Assembly: GCA_963695405.1 (NCBI GenBank)
Contig: CAVOGJ010000006.1
Span: forward strand, 310,001 to 374,000
From: CAVOGJ01 sp963695405
Lineage (GTDB): Bacteria > Planctomycetota > Planctomycetia > Pirellulales > Pirellulaceae
DNA length: 64,000 nucleotides
Direction: 5' to 3'
Shown: positions 37,618-47,241 of the stretch, piece after piece
Position numbering within the stretch: the first letter of the stretch is position 1
Layout: each line of letters starts with the position of its first letter
The notes under the pieces: generated by a model
Databases searched by the model: none
Seen by the model: the letters and a program-made list of their open reading frames with translations, nothing else
Told to the model about the DNA's origin: nothing
Position numbers and translations under genes: made by a program

Positions 37618-39183
37618 ATGATTCTCCCGACAGAAAAGCTTCGCAGGTGGACAGCCGCACCGTCCGCCCGCCATTGCCCGTCCGCCATCTTGCCTGGACG
37701 TGCCATGGTGGCGGTCATTGTCATCGCGGTCCTTTTCGTGAATTCGCTGGCCGCCCAGGTCGAGAGCAAATCGGCGTCCACGCCTTCCGACGCCGAGCTA
37801 ACCACCGCAGGCGAAGAGCCTCGGCAGATCGACGTCGAGCCCATCGCAGAGGACAAAGACATCGCGGCACGACTGCTGCGTATTCTCAACGCAACGGAGT
37901 GGTTTGGCGATGCCACCGTACGCGTCGAGGAAGGTGTCGTCTTTCTGTCGGGTCGCGCAGAGCAGATAGAGTACAAGGAGTGGGCGACACGCCTGGCTCA
38001 GAACACGCAAGACGTCGTCGCTGTCGTCAATCGAATGGAGCTGCAGAAGCGGCCTGTGTGGGACCTGACGCCGGCCATGAGGGAATTGCGAACCATGGGA
38101 GATCAAACGGTTCAAAGTTCGCCCCTACTGCTTTCTGGACTACTTCTCCTCATCCTGTCGTGGATTGCAGCGACGACGATCGGCCGGTTCGCTCGACGCA
38201 TCTTTCAAAAACGTCTTCAAAATGAGCTGCTGCGAGGCGTGGGCGCTAAAGTCATCGCACTGCTTGTGTTTCTGCTGGGGCTGTACCTTGCCTTGAGAGT
38301 GTCCGGGCTCACCAATTTGGCCATGACCGTTGTCGGCGGTACGGGGTTGTTGGGGTTAGCCGTTGGAATCGCGTTTCGCGACATCGCCGAGAATTTTTTG
38401 GCGAGCCTTTTGATCAGCGTGCAACGTCCCTTCCGCTCGGGCGACTTGATTCAGGTAGCCGGATACAAGGGTTATGTGCAGGGAGTGACGACCCGGGGTA
38501 CACTGCTAATGACACTTGACGGAAATCACGTGCAAATTCCTAATGCCACCATCTATAAGGATACCATCGTCAATTTTACGTCGAATCCCAATCTGCGGTT
38601 GGATTTTTCCGTAGGTATCGGCTTCGACAGTTCCATTCCTCAAGCCCAGACGATCGCCCGCAACGTCCTGGAGGAACACCCTGCGGTCTTGTCGGATCCT
38701 GAACCCGTCGTCCTCGTTGAGGAATTGGGCGCTGCCACGGTCAAACTTCGGATCTACGCTTGGGTGAATGGTCAGAATTACAGCCCGATCAAGGTCCGCT
38801 CGTTGTTGATTCGGCAAACGAAGCAAGCGTTCGAGGGCGCCGGAATATCGATGCCCGATGAAGCACGTGAAATCGTGTTTTCTAATGCGCTCGACGTGCG
38901 CAAGCTATCTTCTGACCAACTGGAATCACCGCAGCAAAGCCGCCAACGCGACGCCCAATTGCGACCAACACGCCGGGCACCGGCACTCGTGGCGGAAGGT
39001 GATTTGGCCAACGAGGCGGCCGAGATTGAGCGGCAGGCGAAGAACAGTCGACCCCCAGACGATGGGCCGAACTTGCTGAAAGCCAAGCTTGATGACCAAG
39101 CAGACGCCGCCGCATCTGACTCACGACTTGCTGCCAGTCACAACGGAGGGAAAACGACGACGAACGAAGCGGAGGATCGCTAA
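37618..39183 (+). CDS. MscS-family mechanosensitive channel with N-terminal BON domain
   Basis: The N-terminus has a signal-like helix (AMVAVIVIAVLFVNSLAAQV). Residues 80-145 are a BON domain ('DIAARLLRILNATEWFGDAT', 'RVEEGVVFLSGRAEQIEYKE', 'DVVAVVNRMEL'). Residues 165-430 are the MscS channel: membrane helices, pore helix 'GGTGLLGLAVGIAFRDIAEN', then the beta domain 'RPFRSGDLIQVAGYKGYVQG' and 'NHVQIPNATIYKDTIVNF'. About 90 polar residues follow at the C-terminus. MscS channels release solutes on hypo-osmotic shock. A BON domain in the periplasm before the channel could link it to lipid or to the six-BON protein encoded just upstream on the other strand. Confidence 0.92.
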   Translation: MILPTEKLRRWTAAPSARHCPSAILPGRAMVAVIVIAVLFVNSLAAQVESKSASTPSDAELTTAGEEPRQIDVEPIAEDKDIAARLLRILNATEWFGDATVRVEEGVVFLSGRAEQIEYKEWATRLAQNTQDVVAVVNRMELQKRPVWDLTPAMRELRTMGDQTVQSSPLLLSGLLLLILSWIAATTIGRFARRIFQKRLQNELLRGVGAKVIALLVFLLGLYLALRVSGLTNLAMTVVGGTGLLGLAVGIAFRDIAENFLASLLISVQRPFRSGDLIQVAGYKGYVQGVTTRGTLLMTLDGNHVQIPNATIYKDTIVNFTSNPNLRLDFSVGIGFDSSIPQAQTIARNVLEEHPAVLSDPEPVVLVEELGAATVKLRIYAWVNGQNYSPIKVRSLLIRQTKQAFEGAGISMPDEAREIVFSNALDVRKLSSDQLESPQQSRQRDAQLRPTRRAPALVAEGDLANEAAEIERQAKNSRPPDDGPNLLKAKLDDQADAAASDSRLAASHNGGKTTTNEAEDR

Positions 39184-39230
39184 GTCACGACGCAATGAAA
39201 GACGGTCATCTCGAGAAACGGAGGTAAACC

Positions 39231-39711
39231 ATGGTCACTCGTCAACTTGATTTACAAACCATTCATGCAATTCGTACACTCGTGCGAACCAATTACGCTG
39301 CACGAGACGAACTTTACGCCGCCGCAAATATCGTGGTGGATGAGACGAAGGAGCAAATATGTCGCCGTCTGGCGCAGCTTCTTGGCATCTCACGCGAGTG
39401 AGTTACAGCAACTCCTGCTGGCCAGCGGAGCGAAGCCTGTCAGTAAGGAGGAAATTCCCGAGATTGCCGAAACGGCGTTGCTCGAATTGCTCCGGGCCGC
39501 CAATGGAGCACGTGGCGTCATGGCTGCTGCTGAGCACCACGAGCATGCCGTCAAGGACGCGTATGACGTGGCTGTCCAAAGTGCGACCGATCCTGATGCG
39601 AAAGCCATTCTGGAACGACAACGCGAGGATGTGGAATTTGGCGAAAGAGTGCTGCGCTGCCTGCAACTCGACGGAAGCTCTGGAGCACCGACTGCCGAGT
39701 CGAAAAGCTAG
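39231..39711 (+). pseudogene. DUF2383-like four-helix protein, frameshifted
   Basis: ATG 39231 follows a strong GGAGG, and the first frame gives 'QTIHAIRTLVRTNYAARDEL' and 'AANIVVDETKEQICRRLAQL' before stopping at 39407-39409. The next frame continues the same fold: 'ASELQQLLLASGAKPVSKEE', 'LLELLRAANGARGVMAAAEH', 'VQSATDPDAKAILERQREDV'. Joining them near 39392-39397 with one base removed gives a protein of about 160 residues like the PA2169/DUF2383 ferritin-like family of stress proteins. It lies 47 bases after the BON-MscS gene, which supports a stress role. Either a consensus error or a genuine break explains it. Confidence 0.72.
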
Positions 39712-39913
39712 GGAAATTCAGTGTTTGCCAGCACGAGACAGCTTGTCCGCCGCCACGAATGGTAAATGTCGCGGCGCCCTTGGTCGGTAAAGCAGATTCT
39801 CGTTTCGAGCATCCACGCAGTAAGTAGCCTGGCATGGGTGACGAGGCCGCAGAGTGCTCGGATGAGGGACGTTGAGCCTATTTTGTAATCGGAACCAAGT
39901 TGGAGGATCGAGC

Positions 39914-40375
39914 ATGTCGAGGCAGGACGAAACCGGCCAATTGATGGATTCACTGCAAACCCTGGAGAAAAATTTGGAAACGCCCGTGGTTCCGGGTGAG
40001 CTATCCGCCTGGATGCGGTACTTGAGACAATCTGTCAACAATGTAGAGCATGTCCTTCGCCATGCGATCGAGAACCGACATGAGGAGTGCTTGCGAGGCA
40101 TCGCCGCGGATGATCCGGGGCTATTACCGAGAGTCGAGCAGCTTCGGTCCGAACAGGCAGGGTTGCAGCAAGATATCGAAGCTGTGGCCTCGAGACTAAG
40201 CCGCTTTGAAGGACAAAGTAGCGATGACCTTGCCAATCAACCCGATCTGGATGAACAGATCGCTGACATCGTCGAACTAGGCATCCGATTCGTGATTCGT
40301 ACCCGCACATTCGAAACCGCACTTGCCACATGGCGTATGGAGTCGATCGATCGCGACCGCGGCGTGGCAGACTAG
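39914..40375 (+). CDS. hypothetical helical protein, 153 residues
   Basis: ATG 39914 has GGAGG at a good distance. The protein is helical and acidic: 'DETGQLMDSLQTLEKNLETP', 'WMRYLRQSVNNVEHVLRHAI', 'LPRVEQLRSEQAGLQQDIEA', and a last part 'ADIVELGIRFVIRTRTFETA'. There is no signal peptide and no family I can name. It is the last gene of the rightward stress group, so a small cytoplasmic stress or hemerythrin-like role is possible; the His and Glu spacing does not show a clear metal site. Confidence 0.6.
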   Translation: MSRQDETGQLMDSLQTLEKNLETPVVPGELSAWMRYLRQSVNNVEHVLRHAIENRHEECLRGIAADDPGLLPRVEQLRSEQAGLQQDIEAVASRLSRFEGQSSDDLANQPDLDEQIADIVELGIRFVIRTRTFETALATWRMESIDRDRGVAD

Positions 40376-40557
40376 TCCTTCCGCTCATTTGCTCCACTAC
40401 GGGGGTGTGCCGCTGCCGAGGACGGCGATGCCCGGTCGTCGCCGTCGGCTGTCCGTCGGAAATCAGCCATAGAATCCCGGCGGATCCGCGCGGCAGGAAG
40501 CGTCGATCGATTGAGCGAAGTTCGTGGAGGCTCGGCGTTGCCAACGGGCGTTGCGAC

Positions 40558-41760
40558 TTACCGGAGAGGATGCGGCTCATCTCGCATGGCCTGTTGCTGT
40601 GGTTTCCGCAGCGTTTCCCTGGCGGCACGCTCGGCCAGCCATTGGTCCACTTCCTCGCCAGATGGAAATCGACGACCGAGTGGCATGATCTCGATTAAGG
40701 GGGCGTAGAAGTCGCGCGTCACCTGGTGCGTGTCTGGCTGAATGCTGAAAATAACGACGGGGGCGACTCCGACGGCACCGTCGAGCTGGTACGAGCGAGA
40801 GAACGTTAGCAAGAGAAACGAACCGATATAGGCCAGACACAGGGCGAATGTCAGATCCGTAGCGCGGCGAGCTGTGGGTCCCCACTTTAAAGGATCCCGG
40901 TCAGCAATTGTAAGGTTCGCGTGCGATTCGCGTAGCACCTGAGTGTATTCGGCACCCAGGAAGACCACGGCAATCGCGTAATAGCCCCACAGTAAGATGG
41001 CCATCAACGAACCAACGACCCCATAGGCGCTTGTGTAACGTTGCCCAATCACAAACGTGGCGAGCAGTTGACGACCAAATTCCCAGGTCCCCGCCGCGAC
41101 GATGCCACCGCGCATGGCGCAGGCCCAGGGGACCTGAACTTTTGGTAGGAAGCGATAGATACTGGCGAAGACGATCGCGTTGAGTGAAAGGCCCAACGTC
41201 GTCTGAGCCATCCACCACAGCCACGATAGATCCTCGATTCGCTGCGGGAAGAGAACCCGCAGCGTGTCGAGCGCGATTTCGGCGAGGAAGACTCCAACAA
41301 TGGCCACGGCCAATCCGGTGATCATCGCGAAAGCCCGCAAACGACTTGTCACCACCGTGATCGCTGTTTGCCAAAACGACTCGATGCGACGAGGACCTTG
41401 GGACCAGATGCGATCGAAGGCCCGCTCGAATTGCGTGAAGATAGCGAGCGCCGCCAGCAACAGCATGACAGCGCCCATCGGTCCACCAAAACCAGCGTGT
41501 TCCTTAACCTGCAGCAAGGCCACTTCGATTTGATCGCGCAGCGCAGGTGACAGCTGCTGACCAATGGCGGTCAGCACATACTCGTGAGCGTCATGTCCGG
41601 CGTGGGTCCATTGGAGGAACAAGCCGAGCCCCGAGATGAGCAGCAGAAGTACAGGAAAGAGTGAGATCGCGCCATAATAGGCGACCGATGCAGCCAACAT
41701 GCCCACGTCATCACGGTTCCACCGATCAACGACACGGCGAATGATTTCCCAGCCGCTCAT
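40558..41760 (-). CDS. YihY/BrkB-family membrane protein
   Basis: The 400-residue protein has about six membrane helices in the YihY order: 'RDDVGMLAASVAYYGAISLF', 'FPVLLLLISGLGLFL', 'GAVMLLLAALAIFTQFERAF', 'YRFLPKVQVPWACAMRGGIV', and 'YGVVGSLMAILLWGYYAIAV'. The C-terminal 100 residues are polar. YihY proteins are inner-membrane proteins once thought to be RNase BN; their true role, perhaps transport, is unsettled. ATG 41760 is used because it sits just before the family start; the frame runs 27 codons further and the ribosome site is weak. It is convergent to the stress group and divergent from xylB. Confidence 0.85.
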   Translation of the reverse strand: MSGWEIIRRVVDRWNRDDVGMLAASVAYYGAISLFPVLLLLISGLGLFLQWTHAGHDAHEYVLTAIGQQLSPALRDQIEVALLQVKEHAGFGGPMGAVMLLLAALAIFTQFERAFDRIWSQGPRRIESFWQTAITVVTSRLRAFAMITGLAVAIVGVFLAEIALDTLRVLFPQRIEDLSWLWWMAQTTLGLSLNAIVFASIYRFLPKVQVPWACAMRGGIVAAGTWEFGRQLLATFVIGQRYTSAYGVVGSLMAILLWGYYAIAVVFLGAEYTQVLRESHANLTIADRDPLKWGPTARRATDLTFALCLAYIGSFLLLTFSRSYQLDGAVGVAPVVIFSIQPDTHQVTRDFYAPLIEIMPLGRRFPSGEEVDQWLAERAARETLRKPQQQAMRDEPHPLR

Positions 41761-42128
41761 AAGTCCACAAAACCTGACTTGCCAGCACCATGTTTCTCGT
41801 GGCGGTCCATAACGCCACGTGGGTCGATCGTCTTCCATCACTGTCGCCCAGGCAAGATGATGTTTTTGGCTTGATGATGCGGCCTAATTGGTGGTGACAG
41901 CCGATCCTAGCCAGGCAAAGCACGGTAGATCTGGGCTCAGCAGTCAGGCATTTCAAAACGTCCGTCGGCGGCACTCTCTGGATCGTTGCACAGCCCGTTC
42001 AAAGCCGCAATCGTCGGTTGCTGTGCCGAATCGTGCCGGTCGACAGGAGCCCCGGCGATGAGATAAAACGGCGCCTGCGAAAAGAGCCTTCTTTCCGCAA
42101 TTTGTTTCCCTCCGAACGAGCACAGCAG
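41761..42128. other. 368-bp divergent intergenic region
   Basis: This stretch separates the YihY gene from xylB. I see no coding frame, clear promoter or repeat in it. Part of it may be the true N-terminal region of YihY if an upstream start is used. Confidence 0.45.
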
Positions 42129-43645
42129 ATGGTCGCAGGTTACCTCGGTATCGACGTCGGAACACAAGGGCTTTCCATCATCTTGGCAGACGTCGACGGG
42201 CACCTCCTGGCGCGCGGCACGGCTGCTTACGAAATGGTCCAGGGGCTTGCCGAATCGTGCTACGAGCAAGCACCTGAAGATTGGGAACGCGCCTTGCGAA
42301 TCGCGATGGACGACTTGCGGCGTCAGATCAAGGGAGCGTGGGAGGTGCTCGCCATTGGCATCTCGGGGCAGATGCACGGAGAAGTGATCGTCGCGGCGAA
42401 CGGCGAAGTCTTGGGCACCGCCCGGTTGTGGTGTGATGGCCGCAACTCGGAAGAGGCGATCGAGTTGACGGAGCGCTTGGGTGTTAAGATGCCCAAGCGA
42501 ATGACGGCCGTGCGATGGCTGGCAACCTGCCGCCATGATCCGGCGCGAAGCAGTCAGGCCGCTTACCTGACGACACCCGCCGGATGGCTCGGCCATCGGC
42601 TCACCGGGGATTGGACGTTGGGCGTGGGAGATGCCTCGGGCATGTTTCCCATTGATCAAGCCACGCTTGATTTCGACCAGCAGCGACTGGCCGAGTTCGA
42701 TCACGTTGTGAATGATGCGAGCGTCCCGCGTTTGTCGGCTTTGCTGCCGACAGTCCGCTGCGCGGGGCAGGATGGCGGTCGATTGACGACGGCTGCGGCC
42801 GAGTGGCTTGGTCTAGCGGCCGGGACCCCCGTGGCTCCTGCCGAAGGCGACCAACCAGCGGCGCTGGCTGGATCGTTGATAGGCATGGCTGGCATGGTTT
42901 CGATGAGCTTCGGTACGTCGGTCTGCGCGAATGCTGTCGGAGATCGACCTTTTCAAGGGGTCGAGGCGGCCGTGGATCATTTTTGCGCCGCGGATGGAAA
43001 GCCTATCAACATGGTTTGTCTCATGAACGGAACGACCTTCATGAATGCCATGGTCCAAATGTTTTCGACGTCCGGAGGTGCGAACGATCCATTCGAGGTC
43101 ATCATTCAGCAAATACTGGCAGTCGAACCCGAGTGCCATGGCTTGCTGGCCCTGCCGTTCATGGATGCTGAACCGGGGCTGGGTGTGCCCCACGGCGGAA
43201 TGGGAATGCTCGTGGGATTGAATCGTCAAACGGCTTCGGCTGGCCATGTCGCTAAAGCTGCCTTGCTATCCACAATTTTCAATCTGAAAGTGGGTTGTGA
43301 ATCGTTAGACCGGCAAGCTTATCCTCGACGAGAGATCATCCTGACCGGTGGGCTAACCAAGACGCCCGAGTTGCGCAGATCATTGCGGATTGCTTTGCGT
43401 CCAAGGTCGTCGTGCAAGCAAGCGCTGAGGAGGGAACCGCCTGGGGCGCGGCGCTACTGGCTAAATATCGTCACGAGCGATGTCAGGGCCAAGACCAGAA
43501 CTGGACGCAATTCCTCGAAGCCCAAACGGTCGGGGAGCGCCGTTCGTTCCCACCGCAGGCCGACGCGGTGATTCGGTACGCGCAGGTGTTTGAACGCTAT
43601 CGGCGGCTGCTGGATGTTTATCCGCGGATCGCGAATGCCTTGTAA
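42129..43645 (+). pseudogene. xylB: xylulokinase, frameshifted near the C-terminus
   Basis: The main frame from ATG 42129 encodes a FGGY kinase: 'VAGYLGIDVGTQGLSIILAD', 'AIGISGQMHGEVIV', 'LWCDGRNSEEAIELTERLG', 'AEGDQPAALAGSLIG' and 'SMSFGTSVCANAVG'. It reads through 'EIILTGGLTKTPEL', then runs out. The next frame continues with 'AQIIADCFASKVVVQASAEE' and 'GTAWGAALLAKYRHERCQ' to a stop at 43645. One G missing after GAGTTG near 43374 would restore a protein of about 505 residues. XylB phosphorylates D-xylulose with ATP. A reading error or a late inactivating indel are both possible; the lost part includes the second half of the ATP site. Confidence 0.85.
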
Positions 43646-43695
43646 CGTGAATGCCGCGTCGGCTTCTCGAATCGGTGCGCAGCGTGTCCGATGTC

Positions 43696-44406
43696 TTAGT
43701 GATCGATGTGCGGTTGGTAGTAGCGGGCCAGCCGTTGCGAAGAGATGCCAGCAGACCAGGCAGAAACGAGGCACCAATTGCGGAGGGTTTGGCGGACAAC
43801 GCCGTGCTTTCTCCAGCGGCGGGAACTGACCTGCAGCGGTCCCTCGAGCAATTGAGGACGTGTATGGCGACGCAGACGCCACATCAGGTCCACGTCTTCC
43901 ATGAGCAGCATGTCCGCAAATCCCCCGGCCGCTTCGAAGAGCCGCCTGGCCACGAAAATCCCCTGGTCTCCGTAAGGGATTCCCAGCCTCGCTCGCAGCC
44001 CGTTGCCTCGTTCAATCCAGCGAAAAATGGGGCTCGCATCCGCGATGCGTTGACGAAAGGCTCCGCACAGCCGTTCAGACCCTCCGTCCTGCTTGAGAGC
44101 GGCAATCTGGGCCAGGCAATCTGGGTGAAGTCGGCAATCCGCGTGGAGAAACAGCAGGATGTCTCCGACGGCCGCGGCAGCTCCCGCGTTCTGTTGCCAG
44201 GCCCGACCAGGTCGCGTACGGATGATCTGTGCTGCCAAGTCGCTGGCTTGCACGAGGGTATCATCGTTGCTGCCCCCATCCACGACGATGATTTCCCGAG
44301 GTCCTGACCGCCACGCCGCGCGGAGGCAATTGGCGATTTCGGCAGCCTCATTCAGTGTCGGGACGATAATGGACACGTCGGCCACGAATTCGCCGACCTC
44401 AGCCAT
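43696..44406 (-). CDS. TIGR04283-type family 2 glycosyltransferase
   Basis: The 236-residue protein starts with the GT2 signature 'VSIIVPTLNEAAEIANCLRA', then 'EIIVVDGGSNDDTL' (nucleotide-sugar DxD-like region), 'GDILLFLHADCRLHPDCL' and 'GIPYGDQGIFVARRLFEAAG', and ends with 'RHGVVRQT'-type and 'LARYYQPHI' segments. This order fits the TIGR04283 group, often next to rSAM or arsenosugar genes, whose acceptors are unknown. ATG 44406 with GGGA and GAGG upstream is used; a GTG one codon earlier is possible. It is convergent to xylB and divergent from the DJ-1 gene. Confidence 0.85.
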   Translation of the reverse strand: MAEVGEFVADVSIIVPTLNEAAEIANCLRAAWRSGPREIIVVDGGSNDDTLVQASDLAAQIIRTRPGRAWQQNAGAAAAVGDILLFLHADCRLHPDCLAQIAALKQDGGSERLCGAFRQRIADASPIFRWIERGNGLRARLGIPYGDQGIFVARRLFEAAGGFADMLLMEDVDLMWRLRRHTRPQLLEGPLQVSSRRWRKHGVVRQTLRNWCLVSAWSAGISSQRLARYYQPHIDH

Positions 44407-44525
44407 CACCTCGTCCCTTCTGTCGTAAAATGTACCGGCGTCGATCCATGGGGTTACAAGCCGACCAAAAGGCGTATCATAATCTCTTGGCTGTGTGGAA
44501 GGAATTGAACTTCAAGGGAATCCCT

Positions 44526-45119
44526 ATGTCGCAGAAAAAACGCATCCTGATGATCGTGGGTGACTATGTCGAAGACTACGAAGTCATGGTGCCGTTTCAG
44601 ATGCTGTTGTTGGTTGGCCACGAGGTGAGTGCGGTCTGTCCCGGTAAGCGGGTGGGCGAGACCGTGGCCACGGCGATTCATGATTTTGAGGGTGATCAGA
44701 CCTACAGCGAAAAGCCCGGACATCGTTTCCGGATAACGGCCGATTTTGACCAAATCGACTTAGACGATCACGACGCACTCGTAATTCCGGGTGGCAGGGC
44801 TCCGGAATATTTGCGGTTGAATGAACAAGTGTTGCAGATCGTACGACACTTTCACGGACAGGGTAAGCCGATTGCGGCGATCTGCCACGGTGCGCAACTG
44901 TTATCGGCAGCGGGCGTGTTGAAGGGTAGGAAATGTAGCGCCTATCCGGCGGTGGCCACGGAGGTGCGGTTGGCAGGCGGCGAGTATATCGAGGCCAATC
45001 CAACGTTCGACAATGCTCACGTCGACGTCAACCTTGTGACAGCGCCTGCATGGCCGGCGCAGCCGGCCTGGATGCGGGCCTTTTTGGAAGTACTGGGGAC
45101 ACCTGTGCATGTGCGATAA
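44526..45119 (+). CDS. DJ-1/PfpI family protein
   Basis: The 197-residue protein begins 'KKRILMIVGDYVEDYEVMVP', a normal DJ-1/PfpI start with the conserved Glu. It carries 'VIPGGRAPEYLRLNEQVLQI' and the nucleophile elbow 'IAAICHGAQLLSAAGVLKGR' with the reactive cysteine. The fold is a class I glutamine-amidotransferase-like domain; members act as proteases, deglycases or chaperones. ATG 44526 is chosen because it gives the family start and follows AAGGGAA. The next gene downstream is a DUF1559 protein on the same strand. Confidence 0.9.
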   Translation: MSQKKRILMIVGDYVEDYEVMVPFQMLLLVGHEVSAVCPGKRVGETVATAIHDFEGDQTYSEKPGHRFRITADFDQIDLDDHDALVIPGGRAPEYLRLNEQVLQIVRHFHGQGKPIAAICHGAQLLSAAGVLKGRKCSAYPAVATEVRLAGGEYIEANPTFDNAHVDVNLVTAPAWPAQPAWMRAFLEVLGTPVHVR

Positions 45120-45237
45120 ATAGCGGCCAAGCCGTGACATCTTGTTGACGATCAGTTTGCCTTTGCCCTTCGGGGACGCATTCTTCCCGTCGGGCAGTCG
45201 CTTCCCTGAGAAAGCTTTTGTGCGAAAGGAGGAAAGG

Positions 45238-46332
45238 ATGACAGGACAACGTACCCACACGGGATTCACCATTGTCGAGTTGTTGGTGGTGATTGCTATT
45301 CTTGGTGTGCTCGCGGCGTTATTGCTGCCGGCGGTCAATCTCGCACGGGAAGCGGGGCGGCGAACGCAATGTGCCAACAACCTGCGGCAAGTCGCACTGG
45401 CGATCATCCAATTTGAGGCGAGTAACGGCCGTTTCCCCCCAGCCGCCAAGACATGGCCGCATCCGGCGGGCGGTCATCCCGCCAACATCGGACATGGCAT
45501 GTATTCGTATTTGCTGCCTTACTTCGAAGAAGGCGCTGTCTTCGATCAACTCGATTTTGACAAACACTGGAAGGATAACACGCTCAATAGCGGTGGACCG
45601 TCCAACGAGTCGTTGACGCAAGGGATTCACCTCGCCGGCATCGTCGTGTGCCCATCGGCGCCGACGTCGCGACGACACAAGTATACCGACGGATCCTCGC
45701 CCTACGAAGATAATAGCCTCAATCAGGTGGTCGACTACGTACCCTGCGGCTATCTGGATGCGAAGCGAACGACGATGAGTGTCGTGTCCGAGCGGCTGGT
45801 TACGAATGGCATTCTCGAGCTGCAGCCGCTCTCCCGCCTCGTATCGGAAGGCATCATTTCCACGAACCCCAGTGTCCGAGGTTTACCGAGCGGGGAGCAC
45901 GACCCGCTCGCCACGCAGAATAAGAAATGGTGGGGGATCATGCAGGTGCAGCGCGGAGCGACACCACCCACCATTCGCACAGCACACGTCCGTGATGGAC
46001 TGTCAAACACATTTCTGTTGTTTGAAGCCGCTGGAAAACCGGATCACTTAGCCCAGGGTCATCCGGTTCCCGCGGAAGTGATGGGCGTAAACACTGTCGG
46101 CGATTTTCGCTGGGGTTCTCCCGACGTTCCGCTGTCAATCAATGAAACGTGTAGCGGGCAAGTCATGAATTGCCACAATTGGGATGAATTGTATTCGTAT
46201 CACACAGGAGGATGCACCATCGCTTTTGCTGACGCCGCCATACGACTTGTGCAGGATGGAATCGACCCTGAGGTATTCGTTGCGCTCTTCACGATGTCGG
46301 GCGGGGATAGGGCGGATCATGCGGGCCTCTAG
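45238..46332 (+). CDS. DUF1559 pilin-like protein with prepilin N-terminus
   Basis: The 364-residue protein has the prepilin head 'GFTIVELLVVIAILGVLAAL', the family segment 'LLPAVNLAREAGRRTQCANN', and near the end the H-X9-DG motif 'HTGGCTIAFADAAIRLVQDG', in which the usual Asp-Gly is replaced by Asp-Ala. The middle part is family-like ('YSYLLPYFEEGAVFDQLDFD', 'RDGLSNTFLLFEAAGK'). AAAGGAGG precedes ATG 45238. This is the second complete DUF1559 protein in the window. Its neighbours (DJ-1 and pgl) give no functional hint. Confidence 0.92.
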   Translation: MTGQRTHTGFTIVELLVVIAILGVLAALLLPAVNLAREAGRRTQCANNLRQVALAIIQFEASNGRFPPAAKTWPHPAGGHPANIGHGMYSYLLPYFEEGAVFDQLDFDKHWKDNTLNSGGPSNESLTQGIHLAGIVVCPSAPTSRRHKYTDGSSPYEDNSLNQVVDYVPCGYLDAKRTTMSVVSERLVTNGILELQPLSRLVSEGIISTNPSVRGLPSGEHDPLATQNKKWWGIMQVQRGATPPTIRTAHVRDGLSNTFLLFEAAGKPDHLAQGHPVPAEVMGVNTVGDFRWGSPDVPLSINETCSGQVMNCHNWDELYSYHTGGCTIAFADAAIRLVQDGIDPEVFVALFTMSGGDRADHAGL

Positions 46333-46459
46333 GGACAGCGAAAATCAGTCCCCACCCTCGCGGGAACGGGCATTCAAAATCACGCTCGCCGATTTGTGGG
46401 CGTCGGTTCCCAACTTGCGATTGGATGGTTACGATGTGGCTCATCACCAGGAGGACATC

Positions 46460-47215
46460 GTGACCGATAGCTCATCATTCGAACGCGACATCGTTATCGC
46501 CGAGAGTCCCGCTGCGCTGGATGCCGTGGCGGCAGACGCTCTCATCGACCTTGCCAGGCAGTCGATTCAGGAACGAGATCGCTTTACGGTGGCGCTTAGC
46601 GGCGGTCGAACGCCGCGTGGTCTGCACCGCGAGCTGCTTGTGGAATCTCGACGCCGCGATGTGGATTGGACCAAAGTGGCTTTTTTCTGGGGCGACGAGC
46701 GAACGGTTCCACCCGACGACGACGAATCGAATTTTCGTATGGCAAAGGAAACGTTGCTCAAGCCCTTGGGGATCCAAAAGGAGCAGGTGCATCGCTTTCA
46801 CACGGAAATTGCTGACTGGACGGAGTGTGCCGAGGCCTACGAACAAAGGTTGAAAGTGGTTTTCAAGGCTTCGCCGCCCGCGTTCCCCGTCTTCGACCTC
46901 ATCCTGCTCGGTATGGGGGACGATGGACACACCGCCTCGCTGTTCCCTTTCACCGAGGCTCTCCGTGAGAAGCGACGCTGGGTTGTGGCCAATCTCGTGC
47001 CGCAACTGCAAACCACTCGGCTGACAATGACCGCGCCATGTATTAACGCCGCCCGCAACGTCTGGTTTGTGGTCGCCGGACAAGGGAAGGCGACGCGGCT
47101 GGCACAAGTGCTGAACGGTCCGAGCGATCCGGAGCGACTACCCAGCCAGCTAATTCGGCCGACCGATGGCCGGTTGCGATGGTTTGTCGACGAGGCGGCG
47201 ATGAGCCAGTTGTAA
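46460..47215 (+). CDS. pgl: 6-phosphogluconolactonase
   Basis: Pgl hydrolyses 6-phosphogluconolactone in the oxidative pentose phosphate pathway. The 251-residue protein has the SOL/DevB-type motifs: 'FTVALSGGRTPRGLHREL', 'FFWGDERTVPPDDDESNF', 'LLGMGDDGHTASLFP' and 'NVWFVVAGQGKA'. Start choice matters: the frame runs far upstream, but the GTG at 46460 has AGGAGG six bases before it and yields the normal length. It is convergent to the epimerase gene. zwf is not in the window. Confidence 0.93.
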   Translation: MTDSSSFERDIVIAESPAALDAVAADALIDLARQSIQERDRFTVALSGGRTPRGLHRELLVESRRRDVDWTKVAFFWGDERTVPPDDDESNFRMAKETLLKPLGIQKEQVHRFHTEIADWTECAEAYEQRLKVVFKASPPAFPVFDLILLGMGDDGHTASLFPFTEALREKRRWVVANLVPQLQTTRLTMTAPCINAARNVWFVVAGQGKATRLAQVLNGPSDPERLPSQLIRPTDGRLRWFVDEAAMSQL

Positions 47216-47241
47216 CGCGGGTCGCTGAGCCGTCTGAAGAC

